Assembly: GCF_963966145.1 (NCBI RefSeq)
Contig: NC_091046.1
Span: 14,198,001 to 14,262,000, forward strand
From: Tenebrio molitor
Lineage: Eukaryota > Arthropoda > Insecta > Coleoptera > Tenebrionidae
Direction of reading: 5' to 3'
Length of the DNA: 64,000 nucleotides
The position numbers were made by a program, and so were the translations under genes. Positions 53,422 through 64,000 of this stretch are shown here, piece by piece. Within the stretch, counting starts at the first letter, position 1; the number at the start of each line of letters is the position of its first letter. Below the pieces are notes generated by a model. That model made no database searches and was not told the DNA's origin. It saw only the letters and a list, made by a program, of their open reading frames with translations.

Positions 53422-53584
53422 TGGCTGATGATTGTATCTCTGGCTGTGCTCTACAATGTTATATTTGTCCTGGGGAGAGCTGTGTTTTGGGAACTAAATA
53501 ACTCTGTGCCATGGCTCTGGTGGACATTGGATTATCTCTGTGATACGATCTACATTGCAGATATTTTTGTTCATGCTCACGAAG
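53422..53584 (+). CDS. Cyclic nucleotide-gated channel, exon encoding S1 and S2
   Basis: The 163-bp exon begins after the acceptor CTTCTTCGTTACAG and ends GAAG|GTATTT (phase 1). It encodes WLMIVSLAVLYNVIFVLGRA (helix S1), VFWELNNSVPWLWWTL (loop), and DYLCDTIYIADIFVHAHEG (helix S2 with its conserved acidic residues and H-x-H-E-G end). This is the most conserved part of the CNG voltage-sensor-like domain in insects. With the exon at 39304 it gives ...PSYYK/WLMIV... without a gap. The upstream ATG at 53377 is in frame but lies in the intron. S3 onward is not in the window, so at least 10 kb of intron follows. No stop or frameshift is seen, which argues for a working gene. Confidence 0.85.
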
Positions 53585-53704
53585 GTATTTTAACAAATTA
53601 CAATACATTTTTGATTTGCTTTATTTTTTAAGTTTCAAATGTCTTTTCGTGTACCCATTATCAACAAAATAAACAAAGTAAACAAAACAACAACACGATG
53701 ATCA

Positions 53705-53855
53705 GATGTCGTTGAGAGAGAGAGAAGATTCATATTAATAGCTCTAAAAATTCTTTTTGAAGAACGTCAAGCGGAAAGTCGGTTGCTGATTATCAAAAGA
53801 CTAATCCTTGATTATAAATCTTCTCTCTCCCTTTCTCTCTTCCTCTCTTCGAAAA
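53705..53855. repeat. (GA)n and (CT)n tracts in inverted arrangement
   Basis: GAGAGAGAGAGAAGATT at about 53713 faces AATCTTCTCTCTCCCTTTCT at about 53816, a purine/pyrimidine inverted pair with a weakly paired interior. Confidence 0.5.
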
Positions 53856-56548
53856 GTGTTTTTCATTCTGCAACTGAACATAAAGAGAAATTTACGCTGT
53901 AATTTACTACATTCTTGAAAAAAGCCTGCGAATGAGGTAATTGTTTAAGTCAGACGATTTCACTTTTATTTTTGCCATCGTAAAGTGACAATATAATTTT
54001 TACTGAATGAAATCACAGTACAGACGTCACAATTTAATTGAAATAAATATATTGTGACTGCAATAATTAATTATCACTAAATTACGTTATCTGAATTGAA
54101 ATTGCGAATTGATATTGCCAATGAAATAACAAAGAGGAGGACAAAGAGGATTATGCTTAACATACGCAATATTTTTAAGACGAATGTTTCCTTAATTGCT
54201 TAATTATTAAGAATTAAATTCTTCAAATATTTTATTTTCGAATTCATATTAAGTTAATTCATCTTATATTAAAGATAAACATACCACAATTATGAGACAA
54301 TTAGTTTTTACTGCTCGTTAAGGATAATAAAGCTGCAGTGTAAATTTAAATTAATGACTGGCTTTTAATTCAAAATAAACATTTGCAGTATCTGAAGCAA
54401 ATTAAGCTATAACAAAATTAATAGTTAGGTAATCCTCTTATTGTTTTGCAGTGCCGAGTTAATTCAATTGCATATCCTCATTTTTAGCGTTTACTAAATA
54501 ATGATAATTGATTGAGAACTGTTGTTCTAGTTATAATGATAATCCATAACAATCAACAATTTCTAATAAATCCAGTAAAATCAGCGAACAAAGGACATAA
54601 GAATTTCTACGTTTCGTTTGCTCTCTAAAAATTAGTACTTTTGTGAAACTTCGAAATCAAGGAAATTAAAAACAGTTTCTAAATTCAGACATAGTTAATC
54701 GAAACTTTTCCGATTCGGCAATTTGTTCTCTCTTGTCTCAGTTTTGTCTGTAAAAATCTTCTTCCGTATTCGGTATCCGAATTTACATTTCAACGTAAGA
54801 ACGGATTCTGATTCTGTTTGTTTCGCCCCCTTTTCTAATGCATTTTCGTAATCATCCTTAAAATATAATCGGTAAACATATATTAAACAAGGATCTGGAA
54901 TTTCAACCAAAAATATTACTTGCTCTCAAACATCGGAAATCGAAGTCAATCTAGTTGATGAAACAATATATTTCTAAATAAAAGATTTTCGTAAGATGAT
55001 GCCGGTTATCGTCATTAAAGATTCATAAGTTAAGACAGAAATATAAACTTTAACAGAAAAAGTCAGTTTTCCAATACATCGACGTTACAAAAACTAATAT
55101 AAAACGAGTCAGGCTTTTGAAATATTGTGTAGTAGAGTAATCAACTAATTAAACATAATTTCAATATTCTCTCGCCATACATCTTATTCCGGTCACTCTT
55201 TGTCTTTATGACGTTAGAAATGGGGTTGCGTAATAATTACGCTGAATTAAAGCCAGAGGCTAGTCAAGATTTCTAAGGGTGTCATGATTTTATATCCATT
55301 TAAGTCCTTGAAAATAAAATCGATGTGCAGTTAACGGTAAAGCACTGTGCAAAAAAAATATGTAAAGTTAAAACAAAAATGTAAAATTTGTACAACAAAA
55401 AAGACATTTTAAGCATTAATATGTATATACATACAGGGTTATTCACGAGAGACTTCCGATGAAAATTTCGTTATATGCAACCGAAACTACAATTTCCAAT
55501 TGTTTCTAGCTTCCTAAATTTATAAAAAGTAATACTTAAATCAACGATTGCTGGCCCTTATTGTCTGTCGTGTCAGTTTTCACACTAGAAGTCTACAAGT
55601 CCCTGATAGCCTTCGCGCCTTAGAACTCTCGGCACGCTCGGGCTCTAATCTTAGTGCTCTGGCTATAATCATGAACTTCTTCACCTTGGTGTATAATATA
55701 ATTGTCAGAAATCATTTATTATGACATAATATTCAATTATTATGTCTTTGCAACAATCAAATTTGTTTCGATAGTTACTAATATAATTTTTTAAGGTAAT
55801 TTTATATCTACATTGGTCAACTAAAAACGTTCTTATTTTAAAATTCAATTAGGATGGATTTTTTAAAATATTTTTCCTATTATTCCCAGGAGATGATGAT
55901 TTCACTGTATTATTTTGGTCCGCCAGTTCTGATAGACGCTGTATAAAATTTCATAATTAATGAAAATAGGATAGTGTTTTAGACAAGCCAAAATAATTCA
56001 GACCTAGCACCATACGAGTTCGAAAGACGTTTGAGGGAGAGACACGTGGATAATTGGCTATTCTGTATAATCTGAGTTCTGCTTCTGCATAACATACATC
56101 GCTATCTTTGCTGATTCATACTCTCAATAAAAATGTTGCTTATTCAAATGAGTTTCATATTAAACGAAGAGACAAAATAAATTAATTAATTATGGAAATA
56201 TTTTACACAAATATTTAGATATTAAAAATGTTTAACATACCTACTCATACATATAAAAAGTGAGATTTAAAACGTTGTAAATTAACCCAAAGAACAACAG
56301 TGTGTACTTAAATATAACACATATTTTATATTTTTGTAGAAGCAGTCTCTTAATACATAAATGATGATTTCTAAAGGTCTTGTCTGCTAAAAAACATAGG
56401 GAAAACATTAGTAGGTACCATGTCAGCCACGACTGTGGTTCACTTGGCATCATTCTTTCATCCAGTATTTTATAATTAAAACTGATATTTCATAAATAAA
56501 TTCTGAAACTTTTAACAGATTAAATAATGCTCATGTCGATCGAATTAA
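53856..56548 (+). other. CNG intron, largely featureless
   Basis: No exon for helix S3 or later was recognised. At about 55434 a TACAGGGTTATTCACGAGAG string looks like a lone element end. The 71-codon minus-strand frame at 54695-54910 shows no motif. Confidence 0.4.
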
Positions 56549-56840
56549 TTTTTTTGTTCGACACTGTCAGAATTTGAGAATTTTCTCCTGTGTGAACGGA
56601 TTTTGATAAATATCACAATTTGTCAAAACGAAACGTCAACCTAATTTTAAAGATTTTAAGCAATTTGGACCCGTTAAGGGGCTCGTCGAACAAAAAAACG
56701 TTGTATTCAACTCGTTCGTGTGTAAATTGGGCCTTTTTTGGCACTCGTGGGCCTTTAAAACGCTTGTTTCACTTGCGATTTAAAATGGCCCACTCGTGCC
56801 AAAAAAATCCAATTTACACACGAACTCATTAAATAATAAT
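56549..56840 (+). repeat. Family C element, copy 4, with long hairpin end
   Basis: It runs from TTTTTTTGTTCGACACTGTC through the coding-like stretch (KDFKQFGPVKGLVEQKNVVF) to a hairpin of about 125 bp, in which GGCACTCGTGGGCC pairs with GGCCCACTCGTGCC and TGTGTAAATTGGG with its complement. This is the fullest hairpin of the family. Confidence 0.7.
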
Positions 56841-56847
56841 ATATTAA

Positions 56848-57430
56848 AATACAAGTTGCAGAAGGCACCTATTCAATCACGAGTTGAGGAACAAATGAGT
56901 GCTTGAAGGACCTTCTGCAACGAATCTTTTATACTATTTTTTCTATTTTGCCGCTTTATACCATTTTATAAATAAAAAAATAAAAATTTTAAATGTAGGG
57001 AATTTTCGGTGGTTGGTGACATTTTTTATGTGGCATAATTTTAGCAGGCTGTGAAAAAAATTAATTTAAAACGTCAGATTTTTTTAATTTTCGCATTTGA
57101 TGTTTGAAAATGAATGCTGAAGAAAGTTTATCACTAACTCCGCCGCAAATTAGGCAAATTGCACAAAAGACGTTAGAAAATTTACTGCCGGAGAAGTCCA
57201 AATCCCAGAATGAAAATTAAACGTTTTGTTCATTGTTATTTATTAATTTGCTTTGTTCTCTGCGAGATTTATTTTTTGACGTCTGTCAGTTGACACTTCA
57301 CGCTACCAACATCAATGCTGTAAATTTTACTAGTCTATTCTAACACGCCAACGACCTATTAAAGCACTCAAATAACGTCATTTGGGTGCTAGAATAAACT
57401 TATTCTAAACGCAAAATAGAAAAACTACTA
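56848..57430 (+). mobile_element. Hairpin-capped element, family B, copy 2
   Basis: It starts with a shortened hairpin (GTTGCAGAAGGCACCTATTC against GGACCTTCTGCAAC) that has lost the triloop tip. It carries the 36-codon frame at 57110-57220 and ends in the hairpin at 57337-57405. TTCTAAACGCAAAATAGAAA follows. Sequence identity to 38262-38850 is high by eye. Confidence 0.7.
57110..57220 (+). CDS. 36-residue micro-ORF, recombinase-N-terminus-like (family B, copy 2)
   Basis: It encodes the same 36 residues as 38432-38542; the four nucleotide differences are all synonymous. Position within the element is the same (about 190 bp after the start hairpin). No longer frame follows. See the family B copy 1 entry for interpretation. 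Confidence 0.5.
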   Translation: MNAEESLSLTPPQIRQIAQKTLENLLPEKSKSQNEN

Positions 57431-57940
57431 TTAAAAAACTCATTACAAATACGAGTACATATACATAATTACATAATATAGTACTATTCCGGACACGGAA
57501 TCTTGGCCAACATTTTTTAGACATTTCTAAAAAAATGATGTAAACCAACCATTAGTGTCATTAATAAATGTCAATTATTAAAAATCACTTTGACGTTTCT
57601 TGCGACATCAAAAAAGCAGGGAAATGGCATTATCGAGTCAAAAGTTTGGTTAATTTCAATAAAGGTCAGTTCACACATATTTGTCAGTTAAATGCCAGTT
57701 ATGGCCAAGATTCCGTGTCCGGAACAGTACATTGTAAAATCAATCTCAATTTCTAAACTTTCTGTTCAGGTCCCCAACTCAAACCCTTAGTTTTAGTTGT
57801 ACTGCACTTGTAACCAAGAAATAAAAAATAAAGCATCCTGGACACAAGTCTTTACTTTACTCATTTTTCGAAGCTCAAAAGATAACGCGAACATTCTCGT
57901 CATTTCCAGAAGATCTGATTAGAATATTCGAACACGTTAA
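57431..57940 (+). other. No gene recognised
   Basis: A 62-codon frame at 57568-57756 has no recognised motif. GTCCGGAACA near the end of this frame and GTTCCGGACA-like sequence near 57484 (TATTCCGGACACGGAATCTTGG against CCAAGATTCCGTGTCCGGAA at about 57703-57722) form an inverted repeat, so 57485-57722 may be another miniature element. Confidence 0.45.
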
Positions 57941-57942
57941 TA

Positions 57943-58187
57943 GTAGTTTTTTGTTCGACACTGTCAGAATTTGAGAATTTTCTCCTGTGTGAACGGATTT
58001 TGATAAATGTCAAAATGAAACGTCAAGCTAATTTTAAAGATTTTAAGCGATTTGGAGCCTTTAAGGGGCTCGTCGATCAAAAAAATGTTGTTTTCAACTC
58101 ATTCGTGTGTAAAATGGGCTTTTTTGGTACTCGTGGGCCTTTGCCAATAAAAGCCCAATTTACACACGAACTCGTTAAATAAACTAC
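57943..58187 (+). mobile_element. Family C element, copy 5, TA-flanked
   Basis: The left end GTAGTTTTTTGTTCGACACT and right end AACTCGTTAAATAAACTAC form short inverted ends next to TA (57941-57942, 58188-58189). It includes the coding-like stretch KRQANFKDFKRFGAFKGLVD and a short hairpin side (GTGTGTAAAATGGGC against GCCCAATTTACACAC). It best defines the family's boundaries. Confidence 0.7.
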
Positions 58188-58234
58188 TATTATAATAGGT
58201 CCTATTGTGAAACTATTTTTGATAATAATTTATA

Positions 58235-58264
58235 CAGGGTGAAATTGAAATGCATCATAATATG
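58235..58264 (+). repeat. Element end shared with 11036-11062
   Basis: CAGGGTGAAATTGAAATGCA preceded by TA; reverse complement of the end at 11062. Confidence 0.5.
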
Positions 58265-58299
58265 TAAACCATGGTAATGTAATAAAGAGTTGTGGCATT

Positions 58300-59764
58300 G
58301 AGACGAAGTCGACAATTACATAACACATGTTATCATCAAATGACTTCAGCTAACATATGTATTTGTCGTTGTAGGAGTTAACTAGTTGACAGCTCTTTAC
58401 TGTCAGCAAAACTTCGATTTGTTCTCGAGAAAATCGTGTTTGTTATTATTTTCATTTAAAATACGACAAATACGAAGACAAAAAATGCTCCGGGTTAAAT
58501 CAGTCTAACAATAATTCAAATTTATAATCAAACTGTGATTTTAACTTTAAAACGCCCTCAATTTATTCAATAAGATTACAGTAAAAAGAAAAAAAAATGT
58601 ACCGTGTTAATTTTTTCTCTTCTATTTTTTTTTATTTCCTGTGTATTTTTCCGTTCGGTCTTTTATTTAACCGTCCAAAACAGTCGACAGGAAGGTCGAA
58701 CAGTCACGCAAGAATCCGTGCTTCTATTGTCCCACTGAAAATCTGAAATATATCTGATCTAGAACTTTTACGATCCAGTTACAGAGTTCTCGTACCTCTT
58801 GTACTTGATTCCACGATCACATAACAAACTCGAAATTCGAGAGAACGGAGAAATAAAAACACAACATAAAACACCACCCTTAATTCGGAATCGCGCAAAG
58901 TTATCCAGTGAAAATTACTTCTTTTTGATATGCTGGTGTAATGTGGGTCTGCCTAATTACGAACGCATTCTCCGTGATATTGCAGAATATAAACTAGGAA
59001 ATGGCCGTTAAATTTTCTACAAACTTTTAAACCCAATTACTTTTCAAATAGGACTTCGTCGAGCTTTCAATAACAAGTCTCCAAGGAACGCTTGCGGATA
59101 TTCATTGAGAGATCCGGCTTTAACAGCGAGATGATTTTCTATAGATTTAATTATATTAAATAATCTATTTTTTTTGTAAACTAAACTAAAAAATTCAAAG
59201 GGGTTTCGTATTATCCGTCACCAAGGTAAATAAATAATTTCGGCTTTCGTTAATTAACAAATTCTATGTACTGTAGCATCTTTTGATAAAAAATACTCGT
59301 CAAATTAAACCAGCGCCCACGTTTGATGACAGCGTATATCAGTTATTTATTAAAAAATGCGGGTCACTGAAGAAGAAGTGAAATTGCAGTTCCTGTGCAA
59401 TCTATTCATGTCAGTGTATGCATAGCCGTACATTAGATGAGTGCGACCAACCATGTGCAGATTGTTAAATGCCGATTAATGGAGCTCCGCATTATTGTTC
59501 CAACTTGTGTAGTGCTTTTGTAAAGTCTCTATAACGCAGTTAGTAATAATTAAAAACTATGCCAAATTAGCACTTACATGCTATTTATGATCCTTTTCTA
59601 TTATCATTATCATAAGTGCTAAATAAAATAGAATTTGGATTTGCCCTGTTTCCACCAATTTCTCTTAATCATTACTCGACTTTATTAAAATTAGAACAAA
59701 AAAAAAGAAACATAATCGCTTGACAGTGATTTCTTTCTGCAACATTGTTTTCTGTAAATTATTT
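58300..59764. other. No recognisable gene
   Basis: The 70-codon frame at 58799-59011 shows no motif. No repeat was recognised. Confidence 0.4.
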
Positions 59765-59842
59765 TTCTATAATTGATTAAAAAAATTGGTATTCACGCAC
59801 AGTTATCTATGCATGAAGTGGGTCATTTTCTTACATACATTT
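59765..59842. repeat. 78-bp repeat shared inverted with 25796-25872
   Basis: TATAATTGATTAAAAAAATT through CACAGTTATCTATGCATGAA to GTGGGTCATTTTCTTACAT. Confidence 0.6.
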
Positions 59843-60039
59843 TTTTTACACTGTTGTAAGATTGAAACTATAGAAACAATACATAACAACAGTGTGTAAA
59901 ATGCGATTTCACATACATAAGCTTTTCTGATTTTCATTTCACACACTGTTTTCTATTAGTTACCTAGCAACATGATCCCTGTTTCAAAACTTTGAATTTT
60001 AAAATTTACTTTTGAAAGCAATTATAGAAAAAATATTGT

Positions 60040-60155
60040 TTATATTTCGTACGTGAAGATGTTTTTTGTGCATTCAAAGGCTTCTGCCTCAACCTACGTC
60101 TCGGCGTAAAAGACCTTTTCATTCACAAAAAACACTCACTTCACGTACTTAATAT
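60040..60155. repeat. Hairpin element
   Basis: TACGTGAAGATGTTTTTTGT pairs with ACAAAAAACACTCACTTCACGTA, and CATTCAAAGG with CCTTTTCATT. The tip region has GGC-TTCT-GCC, similar to but not matching the CGAG/triloop design. Confidence 0.6.
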
Positions 60156-60251
60156 AAAAATAACTATTTGTTAGTGACGCATTTCTCCGTATGAACTTGA
60201 CATTCTAGCAATAATTACGGTTGATTATTGACGTCATTAAATTTAGTTATA

Positions 60252-60706
60252 CAGGGTGTTTCTGAAATAGGTGCATCAATTTTAACTGGTCGAAAGGAAC
60301 AACTTTTCTATCTACCATTTTGCCGAAAAACGATGTTTAATTCCAAAAAAAAATTGGAGAGATTTTTCACTAAAATAGCCCTACGCCACTAAATACTGCA
60401 ATGGCTAATTGAGATCAGCGCTAATATGAAAAAAACATCAATTTTCATCCAGAAAACGTGTTTTAACGCCGAAATCGAAATTCAAATAAATCTATAGCAA
60501 AAAATCCACTTCGTAAGGATCTGGTTGTTTCACGTTTTTGAATAGCTTAGTTTTGGAGATATGAACGGTTTTAGGAAAATCTTTCCTAGTTTTTTAAGCC
60601 ATTACGCAACATTTTTGGCCAAAATGGCAGAGAGAAAAGTTGTTCCTTTTGATGACTTCTACATATTACCAGTTAAAATTAATGCACCTATTTCAGAAAC
60701 ACCCTG
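60252..60706. mobile_element. TA-flanked element with CAGGGTGTTTCTGAAATAGG ends
   Basis: The inverted ends extend about 39 bp (TGCATYAATTTTAACTGGT), then after a 17-bp gap another 30 bp (AAAGGAACAACTTTTCT). TA flanks both edges. The 455-bp interior has no protein motif. Confidence 0.8.
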
Positions 60707-62686
60707 TATTAATACAATCAAGTGGAGCTCGAAACATTAAAAACATTTCCCTACCGTTTAACATTTAGTAGAATTAAAAGATAAAGTTTGATAATCATAA
60801 AATCTAATACGTTATCGATTTTTGAACGATAATGAATTGTAATTAATGATGCTCGTGTTCTCAATATTAAAATAATTAGCCTGGGATGACGTTCGCAGAG
60901 CCTCATCACGCAATTGTGGTCTACATGCAAAGCCACAACCAAATTGACACTAGGGATTACTAAATAGAAACGTAATTGAATGTTTGTTATCCAGACGGCT
61001 ACCTATGTCTTAAAAACGACTATAACTTAGAACACGACACGCATTATCGAAAGCAACGAGAATTCTCCAAACAAAGGTCGGACAGGTCTTTAAATTTTAC
61101 TTCGCGAAGTAACCATCAATTCTCTTAGAAATATGACTCCACTTCATACAAACTACTTCCATTTTATAGCAATAATAATTACCGAGCAATTTACCGATGG
61201 CTAGATGGAGGAGTGTGCTATTTACCCCAGATGTTTACCACGGTTATTGATGGTTTTACGTCCGAAAACAATTTGCAAAATTATGATTCATAAATTTTAT
61301 CCGCCGTGTACATATGTACTTCTGCAAATATTTACTTCCGCCGTAAGTACTTTGTAATTTTCTCCAAGATAATCGCAACTGAAAGGTGTTTCAAAATTTA
61401 ATCAATGACAGAACCCACAGCCAGAAACTAGATTCAGAACCGACCGAATCCAGACAAACATCTATTTTCTTATCAAAAGCACAATAAAGGGACCCAAAGA
61501 TACGTAGGGATAAAATTGACGATATGATTTTATTATTACGCTAGAATAAGAAAATCTCTTATTTATAAATGTTAGTCTAATCAAAGAAAATAAAATTTTA
61601 TTTACGAACGGGGTTAACGACAATAATCCAGGGAATATAGAAGACGTTGAACTCAGCTAAAAAAGAAACAATTTTGAAGGCGTCTTAATGAAACCATAAG
61701 ATTGGCAATGCGCCAGTAAAATTCGCAGGCTCAATCGTATTGTTTCCTGCCCCCTTCGCTTTTTTTATATATTCTAAATATAAATATATTTCCGGCAGCA
61801 AATGTGGGTAGTCCGTCGATGCACAAGTCAGCTTGGTGTGTGTTTTAGACAAATATTAAAAGTTTCAAGAGTTCTTGATAATTCCGGGAAAATGAAAAGC
61901 CGTGACCCAATTGGTTAAGTATTGACATATAAGTATCTCGGAATAATTTAGAACTGGCATCAAAAACAGCTTATTTAGGGCACAGTCATAATTCCTGCTC
62001 CTGACAAGCGAGGTGAAACATCCCAGCCAATAATTGTTGTTATTCGCAGAACAGGAAAATTACCCTTCACCTATAAATTTAATCAATGAACCCCACTACT
62101 TACCTATACACAATTGGTTAGGTCGAGACCTGCATCCATCATCTCAACTTAATTCTAAATTGAATGGGCTAACAGAGTGTAAATGTTTCACATGAGGAAC
62201 ATCCAGGACCCGGATCAGGTCGGGCTTGATTTTATTTCTCCCGACCTCAACTAACACTTATACCGAATTAGTGACGTGGATAATTACAGTTCTGGCGTTG
62301 AATCGAATAGAAGCACTGGATTCTCCTCGGAAATGAAGTTGAATTTATAATTTTGCAACCCTAGCGGAATGTTGGAAATGTGAACGTTCATTAAAGAAGT
62401 GAAATTATTTATTACATATTAGCAAAAAACAATTATTTTTATGAAGGGTGTTAGATACTTTATCTTTCAGAAATGTATTGTACAGTTGGGTTCAAAAATA
62501 ACGGGACATTAATCTTTACCTAATGTAAATTTGGTTTTGTCCATTTGTCAATGAATTGTCTACCTAACAATACCGATCAAATAATTTTTTTAAATGTCAT
62601 TGAATTTTGACCATAATTCTAACGTCTAACCTATCTCTCGTAAGACGGTTTCACACTATTAAAAAACCAAAAAAATTGTGTCTATA
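60707..62686. other. No recognisable gene
   Basis: AT-rich intronic-looking sequence; nothing matched CNG exons or repeats. Confidence 0.4.
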
Positions 62687-63033
62687 CAGTCGCGGAATCA
62701 AAATTTCGGACAGCATTTTTCTGTCATTTCAACAAAATCTCTGTAAAGCACCTTTTACTGTCATCATGACTAACATTCAAAAATTAAACCTTTCTGTGTC
62801 GGTCACGCAGTCAGTTTTTGAATTTTGAGTCTTGGTTAATTGCAATGGGTGTAATGAAATTATCGCTGTCACCTTGCGGCCTACCCTATTATGCCACAAA
62901 TCACTATTTTTTAATGTAAATAAATCAACATGACAAGAGTAAAAAATGAGGTTACATATACTAAGGTAAAGGTTGTTTTAGAGTTTACAATATGAAAATG
63001 ACAATATTGCCCGAAATTTTAATTCCGCAACTG
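62687..63033. mobile_element. CAGTTGCGGAATT element, copy 2
   Basis: Longer relative of 24009-24269 in opposite orientation, TA at both edges (62685-62686, 63034-63035). Left end mutated to CAGTCGCGGAATCAAAATTT. Confidence 0.75.
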
Positions 63034-64000
63034 TACATACTTTATTAATTACATCATACTATCACAAGTTATATTACAAAATTACTGATAAAAGGGAGCA
63101 GGCGAGCAAAGTAGTTTACCTATATTCTGTATTGGCTGTTGCGGTTCGTCCCAATAAGCAAGCCGGGTAGGCTGGATATGTAAATGAAAATTAATTACAT
63201 AGTTGATGCATGGCAGAAATTGTGGCTGCATCTACTAGCAAATTACAATTTCCTTGCAAATTAAAGACAATTTAATTAACGGATTACCTGTTCCAGCTGT
63301 GATTTGTTACATTGCAGTATATTTATTTGACGTTACTCACTTAATTTTTCATTTTTGGTAACAATTTTTCCAATATCATCGATGAGTGACTTTTAATGAT
63401 TGAGACAAATTTAGCGGGTTGGCACTCCCGAATAATTGGTACGCCTAGTCGTTTAACAAAGAGTTAACTTTTGATTCGTTTTCTAGGTTAACATTCCAGA
63501 AATAAATAATGACAATCTGATTTATTTTACTTTTGAACCACAGTTCAAATATCACAGTACATATTTGAATTTTACAGTCAAGTGTACCAACATAAAATCG
63601 TAAATGTGTTGCTAAACCAACAAAAATAATTTCAATCATTAAAACTCACCCGGTATTTGTGAGAATTTATAATGCTTCAGTACCATGTTGGTTTGTTAAG
63701 AGTAAAGAATATCTCTGGCATTAGTACACACTGTTTAACTTAAAAACTAAAGAATTACCTAAGAACAGAACTTTTTATAAACCCTCTTAAGTTGAGTAAT
63801 AGTTTCATGAGTTTAATAGAGTAAAAAAAATATGTATCTGGCTTTAATATAACTATAGGAATAACGTAAAAACTTCTATTGAGCTAAATATTTTTGGTCT
63901 AGTGTTACGTCGGAAAAAATGTTTCATTGTGATACAGGGTAACTTTGAAAGTTATGTAGATATTTTAAGCAGTGGTAGAACTCCACAATAAGTACCTAGT
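63034..64000. other. No gene; lone element end near 63935
   Basis: A TACAGGGTAACTTTGAAAGT string at 63934 may be a transposon end whose partner lies beyond the window. Confidence 0.4.

Noticed and set aside
54695..54910. 71-codon minus-strand frame as a gene
   Set aside because: No motif, no splice support, and length within chance expectation for the region.
55990..56060. SDLAPYEF-like string suggestive of a mariner third catalytic block
   Set aside because: Only a few residues match, no neighbouring transposase motif is found, and the frame soon stops.

Overview
This window looks like an AT-rich arthropod (probably insect) nuclear genome segment. It has no operons or ribosome-binding sites. 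It holds introns with GT/AG junctions, one tRNA-derived SINE, APE-type and RLE-type non-LTR retrotransposon relics, Tc1/mariner-type transposons, and dozens of short inverted-repeat elements bounded by TA. The species cannot be named from sequence alone.

The only recognisable host gene is a cyclic nucleotide-gated (CNG) cation channel on the + strand. Two coding exons were found (39304-39540 and 53422-53584). They join in phase and read from the cytoplasmic N-terminus (ending VDPALPSYYK) straight into transmembrane helices S1 and S2 (WLMIVSLAVLYN...). The roughly 13.9 kb intron between them is full of transposons, including the best-preserved one in the window: a 2.2 kb mariner-type element (41684-43891) with matching terminal inverted repeats, TA duplications and an uninterrupted 349-codon transposase. 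The next CNG exons must lie beyond position 64000, and earlier exons lie upstream of 39304, here or outside the window.

Layout. 1-9.8 kb: TA-flanked miniature elements, a THAP zinc-finger relic, a mariner-like transposase relic split by a SINE that has a perfect 14-bp target duplication, and a solo LTR with a CTAT duplication. 9.8-20 kb: sparse sequence, a second transposase relic (12.7-13.7 kb), and a dense cluster of miniature elements (16.9-19.9 kb). 20-35 kb: LINE fragments, three 3' copies of an R2/R4-like element, long inverted-repeat elements, and a fragment resembling the N-terminus of a tyrosine-recombinase-type protein. 35-39 kb: sparse DNA, then two short elements set tail to tail, each with a tiny reading frame. 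39-53.6 kb: the CNG exons and their transposon-filled intron. 53.6-64 kb: mostly sparse intronic DNA with more copies of the same short elements.

The most unusual theme is a set of hairpin elements from different families. At the tip of each large hairpin is the same short design: a CGAG direct repeat enclosing a small GC-rich stem with a GNA triloop (GAA, GTA or GGA). Three of these hairpins cap elements that carry 28-36-residue reading frames ending in NLLPxKS. The two copies of one such frame differ at four codons, all silently. The same NLLPxKS motif opens a longer recombinase-like fragment at 33.7 kb. I propose a family of non-autonomous elements tied to a tyrosine-recombinase-like protein and a structured DNA end. 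That is an inference needing database and structural tests.
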